Assembly: GCA_024641205.1 (NCBI GenBank)
Contig: JAHEDM010000190.1
Span: 1 to 5,720, forward strand
Length of the DNA: 5,720 nt
From: Actinomycetes bacterium
Lineage (GTDB): Bacteria; Actinomycetota; Acidimicrobiia; Spongiisociales; UBA4744
Direction of reading: 5' to 3'
Part shown: in pieces, positions 1 through 5,720 of the stretch
How positions within the stretch are numbered: position 1 is the first letter of the stretch
Layout of the letters: each line of letters opens with the position of its first letter
Made by a program: the position numbers and the translations under genes
The notes under the pieces: model-generated
Databases searched by the model: none
Told to the model about the DNA's origin: nothing
The model's input: the letters and a program-made list of their open reading frames with translations, nothing else

Positions 1-1171
1 GCCATGAGCCGAAGTCCTCCACCGAGAGGGGCCCGTACGATCTGGCCAGACTGCCGGTGGGAAGCACATGGTTGGCGCCGGTCGCATAGTCGCCTGCCGA
101 TTCAGGTGCCCACTCTCCAACGAACACCGATCCGGCCGCGGTCAGCCGTTTCGCCACCGAAGGAGCTTCCTCGGTGTGCACGCTGAGATGCTCGGGCGCG
201 AAGTCGTTTGAGAAGGCGATGGCTGTTTCGAGGTCGGGAGCGATCGCGATGAGGCCGTGGTCCTCGAGGGCGGCGCGAATGATCCCCGATCTCTCCAGGC
301 CCGCCAGCATCGCCTCGGCGGCGGCCAGGATGGCCGGGACCTGGTCGGGCGCCGACGTGAGGAGCACCACCGGCGACTCGGCGCCGTGCTCAGCCTGGCA
401 CAGCAGATCGACGGCAACGATACGGGAATTGGCCGACCCGTCGGTGAGCACCAAGGCTTCGCTTGGGCCGGCCGGAAGGTCGATCCCGCACACCCCGAAC
501 ACCGCCAGTTTGGCTGCGGTCACCCAGTCGTTTCCCGGCCCAACGATCTTGTCGACCGGAGCGATGGTCTCGGTTCCGTAGGCCAGCGCGGCGATGGCCT
601 GCGCTCCCCCCATCGCGTACACCTCGTCGATCCCCAAAAGGGCGGCCGCACCGAGGGTGGCTTCGTTGAGCCTTCCGTCCGGGCCGGCCGGGCTCACCAC
701 GGCGATGCTCTCGACCCCGGCTACCTGAGCCGGGATAACTCCCATCAAGACTGAGGACGGATAGGCGGCTCTCCCACCCGGTGCGTACACACCGACCCGC
801 CGCAACGGGCTCCAGACCCTGGCGATCTCAACCCCGGGTACCGGCGCAACCAGGTGGTCCCGGGGCCGCTGCTGCTCATGCACCGATCTGATATTGGCGA
901 TGGCTGCCTGGAGGGCAATAACGGTTTCGGCAGGAAGATTGGTGAGGGCATCAGCGATACGATCGGGTGAGATCCGCACCCCTCCATCAGATGACCCGCC
1001 TCCGTACTCGAGGCCGGCGGCCGCCAAAGCCGCGTCGCCTCCGGCGGCAATGAACTGGACAATGGATGCCGCCCTCTCCTTGATCGTCTCATCGGGCACG
1101 ACCGAACGTCGCACGAGAGCCGACCGCTCGACCGTGGTGAGGGTGGTCAGATCGACGCGGCGTATGTCCAT
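1..1171 (-). CDS. hisD: Histidinol dehydrogenase, 3' end cut by the window edge
   Basis: HisD carries out the last two steps of histidine synthesis in the cytoplasm, oxidising L-histidinol through the aldehyde to L-histidine with two NAD+. The frame is open without a stop for 390 codons from the ATG at 1171 to the left edge. Family enzymes are about 430 residues, so roughly 40 C-terminal residues are missing. Visible motifs are VYAPGGRAAYPSSVLMG (about residues 131-147), PGNDW, QAEH (259-262, where E. coli HisD has two zinc ligands, Q259 and H262), APEHLSVH (E327/H328, matching catalytic E326/H327 of E. coli) and ESAGDYATGANHVLPT (D361, the third zinc ligand). The fourth zinc ligand, a C-terminal histidine, would lie beyond the window. 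An in-frame GTG directly precedes the ATG and could be the start instead. An AGAGGT ribosome-binding sequence at 1181-1186 fits either and overlaps the hisG stop. The gene follows hisG by 13 bp and is probably co-transcribed with it. Confidence 0.97.
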   Translation of the reverse strand, partial: MDIRRVDLTTLTTVERSALVRRSVVPDETIKERAASIVQFIAAGGDAALAAAGLEYGGGSSDGGVRISPDRIADALTNLPAETVIALQAAIANIRSVHEQQRPRDHLVAPVPGVEIARVWSPLRRVGVYAPGGRAAYPSSVLMGVIPAQVAGVESIAVVSPAGPDGRLNEATLGAAALLGIDEVYAMGGAQAIAALAYGTETIAPVDKIVGPGNDWVTAAKLAVFGVCGIDLPAGPSEALVLTDGSANSRIVAVDLLCQAEHGAESPVVLLTSAPDQVPAILAAAEAMLAGLERSGIIRAALEDHGLIAIAPDLETAIAFSNDFAPEHLSVHTEEAPSVAKRLTAAGSVFVGEWAPESAGDYATGANHVLPTGSLARSYGPLSVEDFGSW

Positions 1172-1184
1172 CACTTCAGCACCT

Positions 1185-2042
1185 CTAGACAATCAGCGAC
1201 TCGATCGGCAGAACGAGGATGCCGGTGGCGCCTGCCTCCTTCAGACGGGGCAGAACCTGCCATACGTCCTTGGCATCGACCACCGAGTGAATGGCCACCT
1301 TGCCGTTATGTGCCAGTGGCACCACAGAAGGAGCTTCGATCCCCGGGATGATCTCCTCAATCGCCCGCAATGCCTCCTGGGGAGCGTTCATCACGACATA
1401 CCGCTTCCGCCGGGCCGCCACCGCCGCCTGCAGCATCGTCACAACCTGTTGCTGGCCATCCGTCAACCCGGTATCCGAGCGACGGGCCACCAAAACGGCT
1501 TGGGACTCGAGCAACGTCGCAATGGGTCGCAAGCCGTTGACCATCATCGTTGATCCGCTCGAAACGAGGTCGACAATGGCATCGGCAACATCGAGTTTCG
1601 GGGCGACTTCGACGGATCCGCGCAAAGGAATCAAGGTGACATCAATGCCTTGCTTGGCAAAGAACTCTCCGGTGACCCGGGCATGGGCGGTAGCCACCCG
1701 CATGCCCTCCAATTCTCCAAGGTCTTGCATGAGCGAGGCGTTTGGTACGGCCGCCGTCAGCCGGCAGGTCCCGAACCCGAGTTCGGCCACCACTTGCAAA
1801 TCGGCGCCGCTCTCCTCAAGCAGGTCGAGTCCGGTAATGCCGAGTGCCGAAACACCGTCCGCCACCATCTCGCAGACATCTTCCGCCCGCACGAACAGCA
1901 ACTCGATGTCGACGTTGGCTACCGGGGCGGAAAGGGATCGCTCGGTTCGCTCGTAGATGAGTCCGGCCTGAGACAGCAAGCCTGCCGTGGGATCCTGCAA
2001 CCGGCCCTTGTTTGGCACCGCGAGACGGAGTAACGCGGTCAT
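1185..2042 (-). CDS. hisG: ATP phosphoribosyltransferase, long form with C-terminal regulatory domain
   Basis: HisG catalyses the committed first step of histidine synthesis, joining ATP and PRPP to give phosphoribosyl-ATP, and is usually inhibited by histidine. The protein is 285 residues. It begins MTALLRLAVPNKGRL, the typical N-terminus with the NKGRL motif at residues 11-15. The ALGITGLDLL stretch at 67-76 and the PRPP-loop region DLVSSGSTMMVNGL at 158-171 identify the catalytic domain. Residues from about 205 to the end, with VVPLAHNGKVAIHSVV and GATGILVLPIE, form the ACT-like allosteric domain of long-form HisG, so no HisZ partner should be needed. The frame stays open upstream to 2201, but that extension lies inside the regulator gene and does not resemble HisG. 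The ATG at 2042 fits the family start and overlaps the regulator stop as ATGA. A weak GGCGGGA ribosome-binding sequence lies at 2051-2057, so translational coupling to the upstream gene is likely. Confidence 0.97.
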   Translation of the reverse strand: MTALLRLAVPNKGRLQDPTAGLLSQAGLIYERTERSLSAPVANVDIELLFVRAEDVCEMVADGVSALGITGLDLLEESGADLQVVAELGFGTCRLTAAVPNASLMQDLGELEGMRVATAHARVTGEFFAKQGIDVTLIPLRGSVEVAPKLDVADAIVDLVSSGSTMMVNGLRPIATLLESQAVLVARRSDTGLTDGQQQVVTMLQAAVAARRKRYVVMNAPQEALRAIEEIIPGIEAPSVVPLAHNGKVAIHSVVDAKDVWQVLPRLKEAGATGILVLPIESLIV

Positions 2043-2344
2043 GACTTCGTTCCCGCCATCCGCTCGAGCATCATCTGGTAACCGCCCGTCCCGTGTTGGA
2101 GCCACTGATTGATCCGCGTCACGGTCGCGGTCGAGGCCCCGGTGCGGTTGGCAATTTCCCGATAGGACAAACCTTCTGAGAGGAGTCGCACCACTGCCCA
2201 CCGCTGCGTCATCTCCTCCAACTCCCGAAGCGTGCAGAGATCTCGCAGAAAGTCCGCCGTTTCATCCACAGTGTGCAGCGAAACAATCGCTTCGAGCAGC
2301 GGTCCCGTCTCTGCTGTTCGCCAGTCGTCTCCCGGACTCGTCAT
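2039..2344 (-). CDS. TrpR/YerC-family transcriptional regulator, probable repressor of the his genes
   Basis: This 101-residue protein belongs to the TrpR-related YerC/YecD family, small all-helical DNA-binding proteins that act as dimers. Diagnostic parts are FLRDLCTLRELEEMTQRWAV (about 32-51), a helix-turn-helix at about 59-82 (LSYREIANRTGASTATVTRI) and the C-terminal GTGGYQMML. Length is close to E. coli TrpR (108 residues). Family members in Gram-positive bacteria have been predicted to control histidine genes (named HisR in regulon reconstructions). Here it is the first gene of a hisG-hisD transcription unit and overlaps hisG by 4 bp (ATGA), which supports that role. The upstream region carries a large palindrome that is its likely binding site, suggesting autoregulation. 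A GGGAGA ribosome-binding sequence at 2350-2355 lies 5 bp before the ATG. The effector is not visible from sequence. Histidine is the natural guess, because the gene sits with his rather than trp genes. Confidence 0.9.
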   Translation of the reverse strand: MTSPGDDWRTAETGPLLEAIVSLHTVDETADFLRDLCTLRELEEMTQRWAVVRLLSEGLSYREIANRTGASTATVTRINQWLQHGTGGYQMMLERMAGTKS

Positions 2345-2349
2345 GAGTC

Positions 2350-2355
2350 TCTCCC
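2350..2355 (-). promoter_or_regulatory. Ribosome-binding site of the TrpR-family regulator gene
   Basis: Minus-strand GGGAGA, separated by 5 bp from the ATG at 2344. It supports that start codon for the regulator and gives the his unit an untranslated leader too short for an attenuator or T-box. Confidence 0.6.
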
Positions 2356-2366
2356 ATTCGAGGTTA

Positions 2367-2402
2367 TGTCTTATTGTGCTAGCACGTTAGCATGCTAAGA
2401 CA
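2367..2402. promoter_or_regulatory. Operator-like palindrome in the divergent his promoter region
   Basis: A 36-bp interrupted palindrome centred at 2384.5 fills the middle of the 77-bp gap between the regulator gene and hisA. Outer arms are TGTCTTA (2367-2373) and TAAGACA (2396-2402). Inner arms are TGCTA (2377-2381) and TAGCA (2388-2392). Two smaller perfect palindromes are nested in it: GTGCTAGCAC (2376-2385) and TTAGCATGCTAA (2387-2398). The steps TTAT, CTAG, TTAG and CTAA begin at 2371, 2379, 2387 and 2395, exactly 8 bp apart. E. coli TrpR operators have CTAG steps with the same 8-bp spacing, bound by tandem dimers. Because the neighbouring gene encodes a TrpR-fold regulator, this is most likely its binding site, serving both transcription directions. 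The symmetry is seen directly; the binding is inferred. Confidence 0.75.
2370..2398 (-). promoter_or_regulatory. Candidate sigma-70-type promoter for the regulator-hisG-hisD unit
   Basis: On the minus strand TTAGCA (2393-2398, 4 of 6 matches to TTGACA) is followed after 17 bp by AATAAG (2370-2375, 4 of 6 matches to TATAAT). Both boxes fall inside the palindrome, so a bound regulator would block polymerase. The boxes were matched by eye and are not strong, so this is tentative. The plus-strand promoter for hisA must lie in the same interval but I could not place it convincingly. Confidence 0.35.
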
Positions 2403-2412
2403 GTTGTGAGGC

Positions 2413-2417
2413 AGGAG
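2413..2417 (+). promoter_or_regulatory. Ribosome-binding site of hisA
   Basis: AGGAG lies 4 bp before the ATG at 2422. It supports the start that gives PAVD with the catalytic aspartate at residue 8, as in other HisA proteins. Confidence 0.6.
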
Positions 2418-2421
2418 CAAG

Positions 2422-3147
2422 ATGGAACTGATACCGGCAGTGGACATACTCAACGGAGCAGTAGTGAGGCTCCGCCAGGGTCGCGAGGACGACGTGACGG
2501 TTTACGCCGACGACCCTGCCGCTCAACTCGCGAGCTGGGCGAACGAAGGAGCCTCGTTGGTTCACGTTGTCGACCTGAGCGGAGCCATAGAAGGAAAGTG
2601 GAGCGGCGACCTTTGGCAGAAGCTCGGCAAGACGGGCGTTCGGTTCCAGGCCGGGGGTGGCATCCGTTCTCTCGAGGCTGCGGTCGAGACCATTGCAGCC
2701 GGTGCCGATCGGGTCGTTCTGGGTTCGACGGTTGTCTGGAACCCAACCTTGCTTGCATCGATCATCGCCACCCTGGGAGCCAATCGGGTCGTGGCAGCCG
2801 TCGACGTGCGGGACGGAATGGCCCTCGGAGCCGGGTGGACCGACGCAGGCCGGCCCCTGGACCGGGTGCTCGATCAACTGGCAGGAGCCGGTGTCGTCCG
2901 TGCTCTCGTGACGGGGATCTCCGGGGACGGAATGCTGACCGGCCCGGCCGTTGACCTCCTCGACCATTGCGTCCACCGGGTACCGGACATCGGGATCATC
3001 GCGTCCGGAGGAGTCGGCACACTCGACGACCTTCGGCGTTTGCGCTCACGCCCTCTGGATGGGGTGATCGTGGGGCGGGCCCTCTACGAGGGCGCATTCA
3101 CGCTCAGCGAAGGTCTGCGGGCGGTGGTGGACGGCCCCGACTCCTAG
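2422..3147 (+). CDS. hisA: Phosphoribosylformimino-5-aminoimidazole carboxamide ribotide isomerase
   Basis: HisA is a cytoplasmic (beta/alpha)8-barrel enzyme that isomerises ProFAR to PRFAR, the fourth step of histidine synthesis. The 241-residue length is normal. The N-terminus MELIPAVDILNGAVVRL carries the catalytic aspartate D8. The second catalytic aspartate is D128 in AAVDVRDG. Phosphate-binding glycines are seen in QAGGGIRS (76-83) and IIASGGVGTLDDL (192-204), with VTGISGDGMLTGP at 163-175 and GVIVGRALYEG near the end. In Actinobacteria a related bifunctional enzyme, PriA, also serves tryptophan synthesis. The sequence alone does not exclude that, but it reads as an ordinary HisA. The gene stands alone, without hisH, hisF or hisI, and diverges from the regulator-hisG-hisD unit across a shared palindrome. 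Its TAG stop shares the sequence CTAG with the stop of the convergent channel gene. Confidence 0.95.
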   Translation: MELIPAVDILNGAVVRLRQGREDDVTVYADDPAAQLASWANEGASLVHVVDLSGAIEGKWSGDLWQKLGKTGVRFQAGGGIRSLEAAVETIAAGADRVVLGSTVVWNPTLLASIIATLGANRVVAAVDVRDGMALGAGWTDAGRPLDRVLDQLAGAGVVRALVTGISGDGMLTGPAVDLLDHCVHRVPDIGIIASGGVGTLDDLRRLRSRPLDGVIVGRALYEGAFTLSEGLRAVVDGPDS

Positions 3148-4274
3148 GTCCGCCGACTCGGCTGACGATCGTCCAGATCGACAACGATCTCGGTCGGCGC
3201 CCTCTTGGCGGTTTTGAGAGGCGAAAGCGTCCCCAACGACTCTGCTACTACTACCGCGTCATCGCCCGGCTCGAGACGGAAGTCGCTCGGCGGGTTGACA
3301 AAGGAAGAACCGTTCCGGCTCACAGCCAGCACCGTCGCCTGATGATCACGCCGCATGCGCGCAGCCAGCTCATCAATGGAGACGCCAAGATAACTGTCGG
3401 GCAGCTCAACCCGGTAGAGCTCGGACCCGTCTCCGCCGGCAACCATGTCGGCAACCACTGCCGAAAGTCCGGGATACATAGCCGTGCGCGCGAGGAGATG
3501 GGCGGCCAAACGGGAGCTGACCAGCACCTCATCGACGTCGGCACGACGGAAGTGCTCGACGTGTTTGGGGTTGTTGACCTCAACGACGGTACGAACCTGA
3601 GGGGCCAGGTTCTCGATAGCCAAAACGGTGAGAATCGATCGCATATCGGCTTCGTTTGAGCCATCGGTCGGGCAGATGATGGCCGCGGCTGCCTCTTCAA
3701 TGCCCGCTCGTTTGAGATCATCTGCGTTGGTGGTATCACCCCGCACGAAGTAAGCATCGTCGCCTGCCGGGTTCCGGTCGGCTTCATGGACGACCACCAC
3801 CTCTGCGTCGTACTCATCCGAGCGGAGTTCATTGATCAAGTCGCGAGCGGTCGAGTTCCATCCGCAGACGACGATGTGTCCCTTGTGTCCTGCTGCACCC
3901 ATGCCCTGACCCTCCTTTAACAAGAAATCGATGACAAACCCAACCAGCGCCCCGGTGATCGTGGCAAGAATCCCTATGCCGAAGAGCGCCAGCAGCCAGC
4001 TCACCACCCAACCAAGCGGAGTGGTGACGTGTGAGGCATCGCCTTGGCCCAGCACCGTGGTGATGCCCCAATAGAAGGATTCGCCGAATGCTGCCGGCGT
4101 GAGATCTTTCTCCAGGAGCGTGATGGCGGCGGCCGCAGCCGACACCACAACAGCCAGGCCGGCCAGTAGGGCAAGAAAGAAACGTCGATCGACCTGCTTT
4201 GTCACCCGTCTGACATGCCACACAACCCGACGTAAGAAAGCCGAATGAAAAAGCTTGCCAAACCCCGCTCGCAT
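3144..4274 (-). CDS. Two-TM potassium-channel-like protein with RCK (TrkA-N/TrkA-C) domains and atypical filter
   Basis: A 376-residue membrane protein, probably a ligand-gated K+ or other cation channel. A basic N-terminal segment precedes TM1 (about 32-54), a pore loop (about 63-80) and TM2 (about 86-118, with WLLALFGIGILATITGALVG). The filter reads TVLGQGD (73-79) where K+ channels have TVGYGD, so ion selectivity is uncertain. Residues 132-255 form an RCK/TrkA-N Rossmann fold, beginning HIVVCGWNSTARDL and continuing with FVRGDTTNADDLKRAGI. The usual GxGxxG glycines after the first are missing. Residues about 285-346 match a TrkA-C domain (YRVELPDSYLGVSIDEL, then FRLEPGDDAVVV). A short polar tail follows. 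GGGAGG at 4280-4285 is a good ribosome-binding sequence 5 bp before the ATG. The gene lies 151 bp after cydB on the same strand and overlaps the hisA stop in convergent orientation. The channel/RCK architecture is clear; the physiological ion and ligand are unknown. Confidence 0.88.
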   Translation of the reverse strand: MRAGFGKLFHSAFLRRVVWHVRRVTKQVDRRFFLALLAGLAVVVSAAAAAITLLEKDLTPAAFGESFYWGITTVLGQGDASHVTTPLGWVVSWLLALFGIGILATITGALVGFVIDFLLKEGQGMGAAGHKGHIVVCGWNSTARDLINELRSDEYDAEVVVVHEADRNPAGDDAYFVRGDTTNADDLKRAGIEEAAAAIICPTDGSNEADMRSILTVLAIENLAPQVRTVVEVNNPKHVEHFRRADVDEVLVSSRLAAHLLARTAMYPGLSAVVADMVAGGDGSELYRVELPDSYLGVSIDELAARMRRDHQATVLAVSRNGSSFVNPPSDFRLEPGDDAVVVAESLGTLSPLKTAKRAPTEIVVDLDDRQPSRRT

Positions 4275-4425
4275 GGATGCCTCCCTCTCCAGGCGGAAAA
4301 GCTACAGGGTTAGAACAGTGCATGACGGCCAAACCACCCTCCCGAACGATCGGTACCGGGGTAACGGAACCAACCACAAGGACACCGGCTACTTGACAGG
4401 CTCGCCGGCTCAGTGACGGCGGCGA
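4275..4425. other. Intergenic gap between cydB and the channel gene
   Basis: This 151-bp gap between two minus-strand genes is the longest non-coding stretch in the window. Apart from the channel ribosome-binding site I see no small gene (in particular no cydX-like peptide), no clear T-tract terminator and no riboswitch I recognise. Short palindromic pieces occur, such as CGGTACCG at 4351-4358 and ccggc/gccgg arms at 4385-4389 and 4404-4408. They are too short to call. It probably contains the end of the cyd transcript and the channel promoter. Confidence 0.5.
4280..4285 (-). promoter_or_regulatory. Ribosome-binding site of the channel gene
   Basis: Minus-strand GGGAGG sits 5 bp before the ATG at 4274. 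It fixes the start of the channel protein and gives it a short basic N-terminal segment ahead of TM1. Confidence 0.6.
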
Positions 4426-5490
4426 TCACCCACCCGCACGAAGCCGCTCCAAGAGCATGTCCGTCGATTCGCGGTCTGCGGAGCCGCCTTCGCCGAGGAG
4501 ACCCCGCTCGGTGAGTGTGTAGAGCCAGATCAGGGCGGGAACTGCAAGAAGAGCTGCGGCGGCGAAGGCGGCAATCAATGCCCACAAGACCGGATCGGGA
4601 GCAGCGAAAGCATCCACCGAGGCTTCCTGTTCCAGAAGCCACGGGTACTGGCCTGCGCCCCATCCCCACAGGACGGACACCGTGGCGAGCACTGCAGTTC
4701 CGCGGGCGATGACCACGCGCCCTCTGACCAGCAACCACATGGAGGCCAGGCCACCCACCGCCGACGCTGCCAAGAACGGGATACCACGCGCCGAGGTCAG
4801 CCGGTCAAAGAGAGTGGGCGCGTCGAGCCGAAGGACAAACACGCCGGCCAGCGCCACCAGGCCGGCCACGAGCCCGGTCAACAGTGCCCGTCGCCGGAAG
4901 TACTCGGCCAGATCCTCATCGCCGCTCTGCTTGGCGTCACGGCTCACCAGCACCGCCGCCAGGTAGGCGCAGGTGATGACGGCCAGAGATCCGCCCAGCA
5001 ACGAAGTTGGGTTCAACCAGGAGGTAACCGGATCACCGGCGGCGTTCCCCAGCGGGACCCGCCCGGAAGCGATGCCACCGGCCACAGTTCCAAGGAAGAA
5101 AGGCGTGAGCACCGACGATCCGGCGAAGACCGCACCGAACCATCGTTGCCGCCGGAGAGAGCCAGCCCATTTGCGGAAAGCAAACGCCGAGCCGCGCAGG
5201 ATGATGCCGAGCGCCGCCAGACTCAAAGGGATCAGCATGGTCGAAGCGATCGAAACAAACGGCTCCGGGAATGCGGTCCACAAATAGACGAGGATGAAGA
5301 TCAGCCAGACATGATTGGCTTCCCACACAGGACCAATGGATCGCTCCAGCAAGGCCCGGGTGCGGGAACCCTCCTCGGGTCCTCCCGCCATGAGGTCCCA
5401 GATACCGGCCCCGAAGTCGGCGCCACCGAATACACCGTAGGCGGAGACTCCCACCCAGATGATCACGAGGATCACTTCGGCGAGGCTCAT
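4426..5490 (-). CDS. cydB: Cytochrome bd-type quinol oxidase subunit II
   Basis: CydB is the second integral-membrane subunit of cytochrome bd oxidase, which oxidises quinol and reduces O2 to water without pumping protons. The protein is 354 residues from the ATG at 5490, close to the usual 330-380. Family marks are GGADFGAGIWDL near residues 22-33 and IGPVWEANHVWLIFILVYLWTAFP near 52-75. The latter holds the conserved tryptophan, glutamate and histidine of the PF02322 family. WGWGAGQYPWLL follows near 275-286. The rest is hydrophobic, consistent with about eight or nine membrane helices, and the C-terminus is a short charged tail. The frame could also begin at the GTG at 5493, but AGAAGG at 5498-5503 is better spaced (7 bp) for the ATG. 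The start overlaps the cydA stop as TGATG, so the pair is an operon with translational coupling. No cydX-like small gene or cydCD follows within the window. Confidence 0.96.
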   Translation of the reverse strand: MSLAEVILVIIWVGVSAYGVFGGADFGAGIWDLMAGGPEEGSRTRALLERSIGPVWEANHVWLIFILVYLWTAFPEPFVSIASTMLIPLSLAALGIILRGSAFAFRKWAGSLRRQRWFGAVFAGSSVLTPFFLGTVAGGIASGRVPLGNAAGDPVTSWLNPTSLLGGSLAVITCAYLAAVLVSRDAKQSGDEDLAEYFRRRALLTGLVAGLVALAGVFVLRLDAPTLFDRLTSARGIPFLAASAVGGLASMWLLVRGRVVIARGTAVLATVSVLWGWGAGQYPWLLEQEASVDAFAAPDPVLWALIAAFAAAALLAVPALIWLYTLTERGLLGEGGSADRESTDMLLERLRAGG

Positions 5491-5720
5491 CACCGAACCT
5501 TCTCGGGGGGTCCATAGGGCGCCGGAACCACTTCACCGGCGGCAAAGCGAGCGGCGATCCACCGCAACGCCGCGATGGTGATGACACTCAGCGCCAGATA
5601 GACAATGGAGATGATCGTCGCCGTGATCACAATGCCGTCGGCGTTGCTCACCGCATCAGATGTGCGGAGCAGATCCTGGACAATCCAGGGCTGACGGCCC
5701 ACCTCGGTGGTGATCCAGCC
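5490..5720 (-). CDS. cydA: Cytochrome bd-type quinol oxidase subunit I, C-terminal fragment (5' end outside window)
   Basis: Only the last 76 residues are inside the window; the frame is open to the right edge. The fragment starts GWITTEVGRQPWIVQDLLRT, the CydA signature GWxxxExGRQPW. In E. coli CydA the glutamate of this motif is E445, associated with the high-spin haem b595 site. A final membrane helix follows (from IVITATIISIVYLALSVI), then a short cytoplasmic tail ending PPEKVR. CydA binds all three haems and the quinol in the cytochrome bd complex. The part missing here includes the quinol-binding loop, so the short- or long-loop type cannot be told. The TGA stop at 5490-5492 overlaps the cydB start. 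An internal ATG at 5702 is not the gene start, since the homologous motif continues upstream of it. Confidence 0.95.
   Translation of the reverse strand, partial: GWITTEVGRQPWIVQDLLRTSDAVSNADGIVITATIISIVYLALSVITIAALRWIAARFAAGEVVPAPYGPPEKVR
5498..5503 (-). promoter_or_regulatory. Ribosome-binding site of cydB inside the end of cydA
   Basis: Minus-strand AGAAGG lies 7 bp from the ATG at 5490 but only 4 bp from the alternative GTG at 5493, which favours the ATG start. Confidence 0.5.

Noticed and set aside
1..1171. hisD as a possible pseudogene, because no complete open frame is contained in the window.
   Set aside because: Reading codon by codon from 1171 to the edge gives no stop and all expected motifs. 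The gene is only cut by the window boundary.
894..2033. Several long plus-strand open frames opposite hisG and hisD (for example 894-1553, 1291-1956, 1650-2033).
   Set aside because: They are antisense shadows in GC-rich DNA, with low-complexity Arg/Ser/Pro-rich translations and no family resemblance. The minus-strand genes are certain.
2043..2201. In-frame upstream extension of hisG giving a 338-residue protein.
   Set aside because: The added 53 residues lie wholly within the TrpR-family gene in another frame and do not look like HisG. The ATG at 2042 gives the family-typical N-terminus.
4342..4353. Small hairpin CCGA-ACGA-TCGG next to CGGTACCG upstream of the channel gene.
   Set aside because: Four-base-pair stems of this kind arise by chance in GC-rich DNA, and nothing else marks it as an operator.
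4385..4408. Inverted repeat ccggc/gccgg downstream of cydB as a terminator.
   Set aside because: The stem is only 5 bp with a 14-base loop and no following T-tract, too weak to call.
4275..4425. Possible riboswitch (c-di-AMP ydaO type considered) upstream of the channel gene.
   Set aside because: None of the conserved ydaO sequence blocks could be matched by eye. A covariance-model search would be needed to reopen this.
3829..4738. Minus-strand frames 3829-4377 and 4310-4738 that span the gap beside the channel gene.
   Set aside because: They run out of frame through the channel and cydB genes, and their translations show no recognisable domain.

Overview
The window is GC-rich, tightly packed bacterial chromosome. 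It looks most like an actinobacterium-type genome, perhaps an uncultured Acidimicrobiia-like lineage. That guess rests on base composition, a long-form HisG and a YerC-type TrpR-family gene leading the histidine genes. No rRNA or marker gene is present, so the taxonomy is an inference.

Left half (1-3147), histidine biosynthesis: on the minus strand a small TrpR/YerC-family regulator (2039-2344) is followed by hisG (ATP phosphoribosyltransferase, 1185-2042, joined by an ATGA stop/start overlap). Next comes hisD (histidinol dehydrogenase), which starts at 1171 and runs off the left edge. hisA (2422-3147) is transcribed divergently on the plus strand. The 77-bp space between regulator and hisA holds a strong, symmetrical, operator-like palindrome (2367-2402). 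Its YTAR-type steps recur every 8 bp, as in tandem TrpR operators. The simplest reading is a self-regulating divergent control point for the first (hisG), fourth (hisA) and last (hisD) enzymes of the pathway.

Middle (3144-4274), minus strand: a two-transmembrane K+-channel-like protein with a cytoplasmic RCK (TrkA-N/TrkA-C) module. It has an unusual selectivity filter, TVLGQGD in place of TVGYGD. Its stop codon and the hisA stop codon share the same CTAG, so the two genes meet tail to tail with no intergenic space. A 151-bp gap (4275-4425) separates it from the next genes; I see no gene in that gap.

Right part (4426-5720), minus strand: cydB, preceded by the C-terminal end of cydA (cut by the right edge). 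These are the two core subunits of a cytochrome bd-type quinol oxidase, with the stop of cydA overlapping the start of cydB.

No mobile element, CRISPR array, tRNA or rRNA was recognised. The genes belong to known families. The points worth a second look are the his operator, the odd channel filter with its altered nucleotide-binding loop, and the shared-stop convergent gene pair. I do not see evidence of a wholly new multi-gene system.
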